Notes under the pieces: model-generated | Told to the model about the DNA's origin: nothing | Seen by the model: only the letters and a program-made list of their open reading frames with translations | The model's database searches: none | Assembly: GCF_051131155.1 (NCBI RefSeq) | Contig: NZ_CP159508.1 | Coordinates: forward strand, 2,108,001-2,172,000 | Length of the DNA stretch: 64,000 nt | Reading direction: 5' to 3' | From: Pseudanabaena minima | GTDB lineage: Bacteria > Cyanobacteriota > Cyanobacteriia > Pseudanabaenales > Pseudanabaenaceae | Translations under genes and position numbers: made by a program | Part shown: positions 50,764-57,884 of the stretch, piece after piece | How the letters are laid out: the number at the start of each line of letters is the position of its first letter | Position numbering within the stretch: the stretch's first letter is position 1

Positions 50764-50869
50764 GTGGACTGTTTCATCTAAAATAGTGTAATAGAAAACT
50801 AGGTGAAGTCAGTCTTAACAAGCTTTTTGATAGATCGACTATTGCATCACTTTAGATGAAACAGTCCAG
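50764..50869. mobile_element. 106-bp MITE of the IS630 element, copy B
   Basis: It is identical to copy A and lies directly next to it with one shared TA. Perfect identity suggests recent duplication or tandem insertion at the same site. Confidence 0.9.
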
Positions 50870-50871
50870 TA

Positions 50872-52116
50872 GTGGACTGTTTCATCTAAAATAGTGCAAT
50901 AGATATTGGTTTGGAGAGCCCTAATCATGGGAAGAGGAAGGCGAGATAAAGTCTATTTAACAGTAGAGGATAGAGAAAACTTAGAACAAATTAGTCGAAA
51001 TGGCTATGCACCTGCAAAAAAGATCTTGCACGCCAGAATTTTACTGATGTGTGATGAAGGAAAATACAGCAAGAGAACATGGACTGATGAAGAAATAGCA
51101 GAAGCATTGCAGGTGCATAGAAACACCGTAGGTCGAATTCGCCAAAGATTTCTGCAAAAAGGTGAAAAACCTGCACTAGAGAGACAATTAAGGAAAACGC
51201 CCCCACACCGCCCAAGGTCGATGGCTCTAGCGAAGCCCACATAATTGCTCTGTGTTGTGCAGACCCACCAGAAGGACGTGCTGAGTGGACAATCAGACTA
51301 TTAACGTCAGAACTCAAGCAAAGACAAGTTATTACCGAAATTTCCGCATCAACGGTGTGGCGTACTCTAAAAAAAACGAATTACGACCTTGGAAAACCCA
51401 GAGATTTTGTATTCCCGAAAGAGATTTAGCAAGATTTGTGGCAGAAATGGAAGTCGTCCTTGACTTGTATAGCACGGAGCCATGCGAAGAAGAACCGTTG
51501 ATTGCAATGGATGAAGCATCAAAGCAACTACTCGGAGAGGTTTATCCACCAATAGCGATGCAACCTGGACAAGATAAAAAAGAAGACTACCACTATGAGC
51601 GTGAAGGTGTTCAAGCCCTATTCATGTTTGTTGACCCTCATCGAGGATGGAGACGGGTGAGTAGCCGAGATAGTCGAACAAGGATAGATTGGGCTGAGGA
51701 AATACGTCAATTGTTGGATGAGGACTATCCGAATGCACGAAAAGTAAAGCTACTCAGTGATAATCTGAATACCCATAATATAGCTTCGCTGTATGAAGCA
51801 TTTCCTGCACCAGAAGCTCATCGTTTAGCAAGAAGACTAGAAATTTATCATACGCCGCGTAATGGTAGTTGGTTGAATGTAGCCGAAACCGAATTGAGTG
51901 TCTTATCAAAACAATGTTTAGATAGACGGATTCCTAGCAAGGACAAACTCAAAGAGGAGATAGACGCTTGGCAAAAGTCTCGAAATCAGAATGCATCCAA
52001 AGTAATATGGAGGTTTTCGACAAGCGATGCCAGAGTCAAACTGAAACATCTTTATCCAGTATTTGAGCAAGAAGAATAACCGTATCTATTGCACTATTTT
52101 AGATGAAACAGTCCAG
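50872..52116 (+). mobile_element. IS630-family element, copy 2
   Basis: This is almost identical to copy 1 (1245 bp). The differences I noticed are one A/G change (LTVEDREN versus LAVEDREN) and loss of one C in the run near 51202. TA flanks it at 50870-50871 and 52117-52118. Confidence 0.92.
50927..52079 (+). pseudogene. IS630-family transposase, frameshifted copy
   Basis: The frame is that of copy 1 until the C-run at about 51200-51204. Five Cs instead of six shift it, and translation ends at 51244 after RKTPPHRPRSMALAKPT. The rest of the gene, including the DDE half, is unchanged downstream. The copy is probably inactive unless complemented in trans by copy 1. Confidence 0.88.
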
Positions 52117-52118
52117 TA

Positions 52119-52192
52119 GGGTGCGTTAATGAAATGTAACGCACCTTATCTAATATTCAAAATTCGTGTGTTACGCTGACGCTACCATACCC
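52119..52192. repeat. Short TIR element GGGTGCGTTA... next to IS copy 2
   Basis: Between TA dinucleotides lie GGGTGCGTTAATGAAATGTA and an end reading ...GCTACCATACCC, with internal TAACGCACC complementing GGGTGCGTTA. It resembles a small MITE-type repeat. A related degenerate piece (AAGGTGCGTTAATAAAATTT) occurs near 48156. Confidence 0.6.
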
Positions 52193-52270
52193 TACAGTAT
52201 CCTAAACGGGATAAGTTGTTAAGACTAATTTTTGGAATAGGATCACAGCACAACTTGCTACAACAGCTAA

Positions 52271-52538
52271 ATGAAATTTGAGTGGGACAAAAATAAAGCA
52301 GCCAAAAATCTTGCATGGAGTTTCCTTCGATGAGGCGAAAACCGTCTTCGATGATCCCCTTTACGTTGACTTCTACGATTCACACCATTCGGACAAAGAA
52401 GCTCGATACCTTATTGTTGGTCAGTCCAATCGAGGACGTTTGCTGATTGTTTCGTATACTGAGAGAAGAAATTCAATTCGCATTATCAGTGCAAGAGAAG
52501 TCACAAAATCGGAGCGTGAAGCATATGAAGAAGGCTGA
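52271..52538 (+). pseudogene. Frameshifted BrnT-type toxin gene
   Basis: BrnT is a RelE-fold ribonuclease toxin (DUF497). The start MKFEWDKNKAAKNLA is in one frame (from 52271). The rest, HGVSFDEAKTVFDDPLYVDFYDSHHSDKEARYLIVGQSNRGRLLIVSYTERRNSIRIISAREVTKSEREAYEEG, is in another, joined near 52312. A five-base loss between GCA repeats would explain it. The gene is therefore probably non-functional, unless an internal start gives a shortened toxin. It overlaps the antitoxin gene by 14 nt. Confidence 0.78.
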
Positions 52539-52788
52539 ATTAGAAATGGAAGACGACCTTCTAGATGAATATGATCTAAAAAGTTTGCGTGTGAGGAGAC
52601 TAGGCTCAGGGCGAAAGAGTTTTGGCACTGCAATGGTACGTTTAGACCCTGATGTGGCAGAAATATTCTCTAGTGCAGATGCAGTTAATGAAGCCCTAAG
52701 ATTTTTGATCAAAGTGACGCGGCAAAATCAGCTACCTATCCCCACGGCACAGCCTAACACTGCGTTGGAGCCGACCTCTCAAAAGTAA
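52525..52788 (+). CDS. BrnA/RHH-type antitoxin whose end reads into attC
   Basis: This 87-residue protein (ATG at 52525) has a ribbon-helix-helix-like RLDPDVAEIFSSADAVNEALRFLIKV segment and an acidic start, fitting an antitoxin partner of the BrnT-like gene. Its last residues, QPNTALEPTSQK, are encoded by the attC-like site (R'' and L'' boxes), a common feature of integron cassette genes. With the toxin frameshifted, the pair may be reduced to an antitoxin. Confidence 0.78.
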   Translation: MKKAELEMEDDLLDEYDLKSLRVRRLGSGRKSFGTAMVRLDPDVAEIFSSADAVNEALRFLIKVTRQNQLPIPTAQPNTALEPTSQK

Positions 52789-52836
52789 TCTTTAAAACCT
52801 AAAGTTAACTGAAACGTCTCAACTAGACCTTTATAC
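52752..52836 (+). other. attC-like site 3 (degenerate R')
   Basis: R'' GCCTAAC (52752-52758), L'' GTTGGAGCC (52764-52772) and L' CTCAAC (52818-52823) are recognisable, and the spacer TAGACC follows L'. The R' box reads TTTATAC instead of GTTAGGC, so the site is probably inactive or truncated. The central arm is very similar to site 2. Confidence 0.78.
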
Positions 52837-52924
52837 CGAAACCCGATATGTCCGTTAAAATTAACGCGAGTTCGATACTGCCATTTGCGGCGTGCAAAGC
52901 ACGCCACAAATAGCAAAAAATGTT

Positions 52925-54109
52925 AAGAAGTAAGAGCGCCACAAAGTGATACCAAAACACAAAGAAGAGGCAACAGATGATATAAGAGAAAAAGGAGAAA
53001 GAGGATAACAAAATGGCAGGGGTATATAGATTAGAAATAAGTGAAAGCGAAGAAGAGCTAAAAGAGATGCTAGGGCGGCAGAAAACAGGCTCAGATAAAG
53101 AACGAGTGCAAGTATTGTACTTACTGAAAAGCAAGCAAGCTGGCACAGTGCAAGCCGCCGCTCAACTAATCGGGAGAAACCGTAGCACAGTGCAAGAGTG
53201 GATCAGAGGATATCGAGAGGGAGGAATAGCAGGAATACTAAGCCATAAACCAAGAGTAGGCAGAATACCCAAAATCCCAGATTGGGCGCAAAAAGCACTG
53301 GACAAACAACTGCAACAGGAAAAAGGATTTAATAGCTACGGAGAGATACGACAATGGCTACAGGAAAAACTAGGAATCGAAAGTACCTATAAAAATGTGC
53401 ATGACTTGGTGCATTACCGAATGAAGGCAAAACCAAAGGTAGCCCGTCCCTATAGCGCCAGTCAAAACCAAGGGCAACGCGAGGAATATAAAAAAAACTC
53501 TCGGATAACCTAGCCATGGTGGCATGGTATGCCGTGACCGTGTTGGGATTAACGGGAAAAGTCCGATTCTTTTGTCAAGACGAAACAAGGATTGGTTTGA
53601 AAACCATCAGTGGTCGTAAAATAACGGCTCGTGGGGTCAAACCCAAGGCAAAAGTCCAGTGGCAGTTTCAGGCTACATGGTTATACGGCATCGTCGAACC
53701 TGCGACGGGAGAAAGCTTTTTCTATGAATTTAGTCATCTCAACACTGACTGTTTTCAAATATTTCTAGACCTTGTATCAGAGAAATTTGCAGACAGCATA
53801 ATTATCTTGCAAGTTGATCAGGCTGGTTGTCATCGGGCTAAGCGTTTACGATTACCTCACAATATCATTTTGATATTTCAGCCTGCTCATTCTCCAGAAT
53901 TAAACCCAATTGAGCGGGTTTGGCTACATTTGAAGCAAGGGTTGAGATTTTCTTTACCCAAAAATATGGATGAGTTGCGGCTTTTGGTCAAGAATCGTCT
54001 CTCCGAAATGACTAAATCTGTAATTGCTTCTCTTGTCGGTAGAGATTCCATACTGGATGCTCTATCTGTTGCCTCTCTTTTGTGATTTGGTATGACGCTC
54101 TTACTTCTT
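52925..54109 (+). mobile_element. Second IS630-family element, at the end of the M41-like gene
   Basis: The ends are AAGAAGTAAGAGCG (52925) and its inverse CGCTCTTACTTCTT (ending 54109). The element differs in sequence from the two copies at 49.4-52.1 kb. Its right end supplies the last codons and stop of the minus-strand peptidase gene. Confidence 0.8.
53013..54085 (+). CDS. IS630-family transposase (two frames, probable -1 frameshift)
   Basis: The first frame (53013-53513) has a helix-turn-helix region (VQAAAQLIGRNRSTVQEWIRGYREGGIAG) and linker. Its A8 run at 53490-53497 allows a -1 slip (TAT-AAA-AAA-AAC to ...AAA-CTC) that continues through LSDNLAMVAWYAVTVLG into the catalytic half (CQDETRIGLKT, LQVDQAGCHRAKRLRLPHNI, PAHSPELNPIERVWLHLK). 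All parts of the DDE domain are intact. Such programmed slippage is typical of the family. Confidence 0.87.
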
Positions 54110-54811
54110 GTGTATAGATAGTTCTTGATCAATGGTTTGGCAGCAATCTTCGACGGTTGCACCACTGAGCATTTTCTCGCCAAGCTTAATTAATACTGAA
54201 CGCCGATCGCTTAATAAATTACGAGCATTTAGTAACGCCCAACGCTCTTGAGTCATCGGATTGGGTAAATGAGAAATAGCTTGGCGTAAGCGTTGCATAT
54301 CATCAATACCACCTTCAGTTTCACCTTCACACATCAGTTGTTCAGCCGCAATACCTGCCATATAGACGGTACTGTAACGATCAAGTAAATTCGCTGATAA
54401 ATTAGTCGATAAGTTGCCAGAACTACTCACATCAGTAGTCTCAATTTCTACACCACCTTCAATACCCGTAAAGTTCTCATCAGCTAAGATCTCACCTAAC
54501 GATCGCCCAACAATACCCGCGATCGCATATTTGACAACTTTAAACCCCAATACATGCGCCACTAGAAAATGTCCTGCTTCGTGATAGGAAACTCGCTCGC
54601 GGTATTTAGGCGATCGCGCCCTCAGCCACGCTTGAGCATAGGCTCCAAATTTCCCTTGCCAAAAGCCAATGTCCAGCCCCCAGATGCTGAGTAAAGTAAT
54701 GGCGATCGCACTAGGAACGATTGGTGACAAGCCCGCCATCGTCCCCACCAAAGACATCATCGTAATTGTAAATATGGCGATCGCCAGTAAATCTGTAGCA
54801 TTAACATTCAT
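54101..54811 (-). CDS. M41 (FtsH-type) peptidase domain protein without AAA+ ATPase
   Basis: This protein of about 236 residues has two N-terminal hydrophobic segments and then an FtsH-like zinc peptidase core: YHEAGHFLVAHVLGFKVVKYAIAG (HExxH) and a RYSTVYMAGIAAEQLMCEG block with a downstream MQRLRQAISH. There is no Walker motif, so ATP-driven unfolding is absent. It could be a regulator or a housekeeping protease in membranes. Its last residues HKK and stop come from the IS630 terminal repeat, so the native C-terminus may be missing. The ATG at 54811 is preferred; a GTG at 54889 is within a repeat. Confidence 0.78.
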   Translation of the reverse strand: MNVNATDLLAIAIFTITMMSLVGTMAGLSPIVPSAIAITLLSIWGLDIGFWQGKFGAYAQAWLRARSPKYRERVSYHEAGHFLVAHVLGFKVVKYAIAGIVGRSLGEILADENFTGIEGGVEIETTDVSSSGNLSTNLSANLLDRYSTVYMAGIAAEQLMCEGETEGGIDDMQRLRQAISHLPNPMTQERWALLNARNLLSDRRSVLIKLGEKMLSGATVEDCCQTIDQELSIHKK

Positions 54812-54873
54812 GGCAAAGTTCAAAAGTAAACCCAAGTTTGGGATGTGCTGCACTATGAAGTTGGTGAGGGAGA

Positions 54874-54961
54874 CAAAGCCTCTCTCCACAAGAAAATTAT
54901 GGCTTAAGTTTTTATGGTGGCGGCAAAGCCTCTCTCCACAAGAAAATTATGGCTTAAGTTT
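54874..54961. repeat. 50-bp-period direct duplication near the M41 gene start
   Basis: A 38-bp stretch beginning CAAAGCCTCTCTCCACAAGA is present twice, at about 54874-54911 and 54924-54961, with no changes. It covers the region where the promoter of the M41 gene would lie. Confidence 0.85.
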
Positions 54962-54992
54962 ATGTGGGGCGGCTTTGCCGCCCCACATAAAC
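54958..54992 (-). terminator. Terminator after the VanY-type peptidase gene
   Basis: The stem GTTTATGTGGGGCGGC / GCCGCCCCACATAAAC with a TTT loop lies 1 nt after the stop at 54994. Confidence 0.8.
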
Positions 54993-54993
54993 A

Positions 54994-55902
54994 TTATGGC
55001 TTTTTAATAAATGAACTACTGCGATTGGATTTCTTGTAGAAAGTTGCGAGACTATCATCATCACCCACAAACCGCCAATGCCAAGGCTCATACATTACAC
55101 CCTGTGGGTTATTAGGCGGAAAAGACATCTCAAATCCATACTTGGCTGCATTACTTTGTAGCCATTGAAAGGCAGCAGTTTTCTCAAAATTAGTAGATAG
55201 ATTGGCACTTGGAACGGCTGCATCACCGATATCTAAAGCATAGCCTGTGTGATGTTCACTATGTCCTGGAGGAGCGCTAACCTTGGCGCGTTGGGCTGGA
55301 GTTTGATTACGTTGTTTACTGATATCAAAAAAAAGTTCTTGCTGCTCTGCGATCGTTCGAAAGCCTGAAATCACAACAAAATCGATCCCATCAGCCTTGG
55401 CATCAGCCTCCATTTTCAGATAACTTTTTGCGGCTGCTTCATGGAGACGAATTTCATAACCATCTCCTGCTCTACCAATAGTCCGTAATTTATTTGCAGG
55501 AGCCTCACTAAAAGCATGATGACCAAATAAGTCTGGTGGACTGTCGGTATCTTTAGCGATGACCTCTGGATTTTCGCCATTGGCTTTAGCTGTAGGAGTT
55601 GTGCTTATAAATGGTGCAACGGTGTGACTCACAGATGGTTGTACTGACACTGATGTAGGTGGTGAACTTTCAACAGGTGTAGTAATTTCTTTGGGTTGAT
55701 TGATAGCGTTAGCGTTCAGGGCGAACCAGATGCGGGTGCTGACAATGGGTGATAAAAAAGCTAGGAATGCTAAACCATATGCCCACCAAGGAACTGCCTG
55801 TAGCGATCGCGAAATTGAATTAACTTTTTCAGGTTGCTTTTGGGGCGATCGGTTAGGATCGCTGACTCTTTGAGCAACGGGGATATCGTTTTGGGTAGGC
55901 AT
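54994..55902 (-). CDS. VanY-type M15B D-alanyl-D-alanine carboxypeptidase-like enzyme
   Basis: This 302-residue membrane-anchored protein trims peptidoglycan peptides. A single hydrophobic segment (about 37-55, WWAYGLAFLAFLSPIVST) anchors a periplasmic domain. The M15B zinc motifs are visible: SGFRTIAEQQELF, S-x-H-x-x-G-x-A-x-D as SEHHTGYALDIGD, and EPWHWRFVG. The start at 55902 (MPTQNDIPVAQRV) gives a typical cytoplasmic tail; the longer frame to 55977 has no support. It lies upstream of the M41 gene on the same strand, 180 nt away with a terminator between. Confidence 0.9.
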   Translation of the reverse strand: MPTQNDIPVAQRVSDPNRSPQKQPEKVNSISRSLQAVPWWAYGLAFLAFLSPIVSTRIWFALNANAINQPKEITTPVESSPPTSVSVQPSVSHTVAPFISTTPTAKANGENPEVIAKDTDSPPDLFGHHAFSEAPANKLRTIGRAGDGYEIRLHEAAAKSYLKMEADAKADGIDFVVISGFRTIAEQQELFFDISKQRNQTPAQRAKVSAPPGHSEHHTGYALDIGDAAVPSANLSTNFEKTAAFQWLQSNAAKYGFEMSFPPNNPQGVMYEPWHWRFVGDDDSLATFYKKSNRSSSFIKKP

Positions 55903-55997
55903 AGGTATACAAACGTTTGAAGTTTTAACCAAGGTCAAATATATACTCTCTTTTCCAAAATACCAAAGATATAGCAAAGCAAGTTTTGCTTAGGCCC

Positions 55998-56050
55998 AAA
56001 AACAAGAAGCGAGTGGCGGCGCTTCGCGCCGCCACTCGCTTCTTGTTTTT
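55998..56050. repeat. Palindrome with conserved tip
   Basis: AAAAACAAGAAGCGAGT arms enclose GGCGGCGCTTCGCGCCGCC (56015-56033). The arms again differ from other copies but match each other perfectly. It lies between the peptidase start and the glyoxalase-like gene's stop. Confidence 0.8.
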
Positions 56051-56091
56051 AGTTAACTTTTGCTTTGCTGTATATCTATGCTTGCAGCTAT

Positions 56092-56154
56092 CCGAACCAA
56101 TAAATTTTCTAAAACTGTTGCAAAGCAACAGTTTTAGAAAATTTATTGGTTCGG
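56092..56154 (-). terminator. Long A/T-rich terminator overlapping the glyoxalase-like gene end
   Basis: A 30-bp perfect stem (centre ACTGTTGC-aaa-GCAACAGT) includes the stop codon at 56143. Confidence 0.8.
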
Positions 56155-56550
56155 GTTTGCTTGGACAATTTCGAGAATATTGCCATCAGGATCGCTTAAA
56201 AATAAAATTCTTTGTCCCCAAGGCATAACTTCAGGTGGTGAGATGATATCTAATAGCTTACTTTCTTGAATGCTAAGTTGCCGATCGCATATTTGCTGAT
56301 AAACCTGATCGAGATCAGCAACGGTCATCGATAGCAAAAATGGATTACCACTAATTATTTGCTTGCCGCGATCACCAAATAATTTTGGCAACCAACTGCG
56401 ATCATAAATGCCAATTTTTAGATTGCCGCTGTATCCCTCCACGCCGTCAGGTTTGGCTGGTTTGTCAAAGCGAAATCCCAAAATATCACGATAAAAAATC
56501 AGCGATCGCGCCACATCTGACACAAATAGGGCAATGTAATCTATTTCCAT
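56143..56550 (-). CDS. VOC/glyoxalase-fold protein
   Basis: This 135-residue vicinal-oxygen-chelate protein reads MEIDYIALFVSDVARSLIFYRDILGFRFD, then LLSMTVADLDQVYQQICD, and ends VMPWGQRILFLSDPDGNILEIVQ. The Glu in the final ILEI strand is the usual metal ligand. The substrate is unknown. The ATG at 56550 is chosen because it starts the fold; the longer frame reads through a palindromic repeat. It is convergent with nothing and shares its end with a terminator. Confidence 0.85.
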   Translation of the reverse strand: MEIDYIALFVSDVARSLIFYRDILGFRFDKPAKPDGVEGYSGNLKIGIYDRSWLPKLFGDRGKQIISGNPFLLSMTVADLDQVYQQICDRQLSIQESKLLDIISPPEVMPWGQRILFLSDPDGNILEIVQANPNQ

Positions 56551-56558
56551 AAATTTAA

Positions 56559-56679
56559 GAGCATAAGTGGCGGCGCTTTGCGCCGCCACTTTTTTAAGAG
56601 CGTAAGTAGTAGCGCAAAGCACCGTCACTTTTTTAAATAATTTAAGAGGTGGCGCTTCGCGCCACCTCTTAAATTATTT
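56559..56679 (-). terminator. Three consecutive hairpins between trpD and the glyoxalase-like gene
   Basis: AGTGGCGGCGCTTTGCGCCGCCACT-type (56567-56589), a decayed relative (about 56600-56630) and a strong A/T-flanked stem (56635-56679, centre GTGGCGC-ttc-GCGCCAC) follow each other. The last overlaps the trpD stop. Confidence 0.75.
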
Positions 56680-57724
56680 ATTTTAAGAAAGCGACTAATG
56701 ACTCAGCTTTTGACCATGCTGCACCACTTTTGAGAATTTCGGAAGCAAGACTGACACCTTCTGCCCAAGTACTTGCCGCGCCACCAATTCTTAGAGCTAA
56801 GCCACTATTAAGGGCAACACAATCAGTTTGAGCTTGGCTTCCTTTACCTTGCAAAACTGCCCGTAAAATCTCGGCATTTTCCTGAACATTACCACCCTTT
56901 AGTCTTTCGATTGGAGCAGGAGTTAAACCTAACTCTTGAGGAGAGATCGCTTCTTCCGTCACCACGCCATCACACAAAAACGAGATGTCTGTCAGATCTC
57001 CTAAACCTGCTTCATCCATCCCTTCTCGACTATGGAGAACCACAGCTTGTTGGCGATCGAGTAAACGCAAAGCTTCCGCAACGGTATGCGTTAGTTGCTT
57101 ATTATAAACTCCTAAAACTTGAGCCGTAGGATGAAGTGGATTGACCAGTGGTCCAATCAAGTTAAATACAGTCCGAACTCCTAAACTACGACGAATTGCA
57201 CCAACCGCTTTCATCGCAGGATGCCAACTTGGAGCAAATAGGAAGGTAATCCCCACCGCAGGTAAAGCTTCGTAAATTTTTTCTGTGGATGTACCAAGAT
57301 GAATCCCGATCGCTTCCAAAACATCTGCCGAGCCAGAGCGACTCGAAACCGCCCGATTTCCATGCTTCGCTACAGGAATTCCTGCCGAGGCAACAACAAA
57401 TGCAACAGAAGTAGAAATATTAAACGTCGATGCACCATCACCTCCAGTCCCACAAGTATCAATCAAAGGTTTAGTGCGATCGACAATATGACCAAATTGT
57501 TCTTTAAATTTTTGACCTTCACTTTGAGATTGCAGCACATTTGCCATAGCAGCTAATTCAGAAGCCTCAATCCCCTTAAATTGCAGAGCCGTCAAAATTG
57601 CCCCCGATAGCTCTGGGGCGATCGCTCCTTCTAGCCAACCCTGCATCAATGCTGTAGCCTGTTCGCTTACTAGGGTTTGTCTATCCATAAGCTGCTTTAG
57701 CAGTTGTGACCAATTCTGTTCCAT
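56678..57724 (-). CDS. trpD: Anthranilate phosphoribosyltransferase
   Basis: TrpD transfers the phosphoribosyl group of PRPP to anthranilate, the second step of tryptophan synthesis. The 348-residue protein shows the PRPP loop DTCGTGGDGASTFNISTSVAFVVASAGIPVAKHGNRAVSSRSGSADVLEAIG, plus FLFAPSWHPAMKAVGAIRRSLGVRTVFNLIGPLVNP. It is complete. It stands alone, so tryptophan genes are scattered as usual in cyanobacteria. Confidence 0.96.
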   Translation of the reverse strand: MEQNWSQLLKQLMDRQTLVSEQATALMQGWLEGAIAPELSGAILTALQFKGIEASELAAMANVLQSQSEGQKFKEQFGHIVDRTKPLIDTCGTGGDGASTFNISTSVAFVVASAGIPVAKHGNRAVSSRSGSADVLEAIGIHLGTSTEKIYEALPAVGITFLFAPSWHPAMKAVGAIRRSLGVRTVFNLIGPLVNPLHPTAQVLGVYNKQLTHTVAEALRLLDRQQAVVLHSREGMDEAGLGDLTDISFLCDGVVTEEAISPQELGLTPAPIERLKGGNVQENAEILRAVLQGKGSQAQTDCVALNSGLALRIGGAASTWAEGVSLASEILKSGAAWSKAESLVAFLK

Positions 57725-57789
57725 AATCCCTTCTATATATAACTATTGCTTAAAAGGATACAATGCTTTAGCGCTTTACGCTGAGATAA

Positions 57790-57852
57790 GAGCCACAATA
57801 TTTTTGTTAAAAGTGTTGCAAAGCAACACTTTTAACAAAAATATTGTAGCTC
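57790..57852. terminator. Long stem-loop between the sugar-transferase fusion and trpD
   Basis: A near-perfect 30-bp stem (centre AAGTGTTGC-aaa-GCAACACTT) with A/T arms lies about 30 nt after the stop of the fusion gene. Confidence 0.75.
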
Positions 57853-57884
57853 CCTTAATTTCAAACACATGAGTTTTTTGTTGA

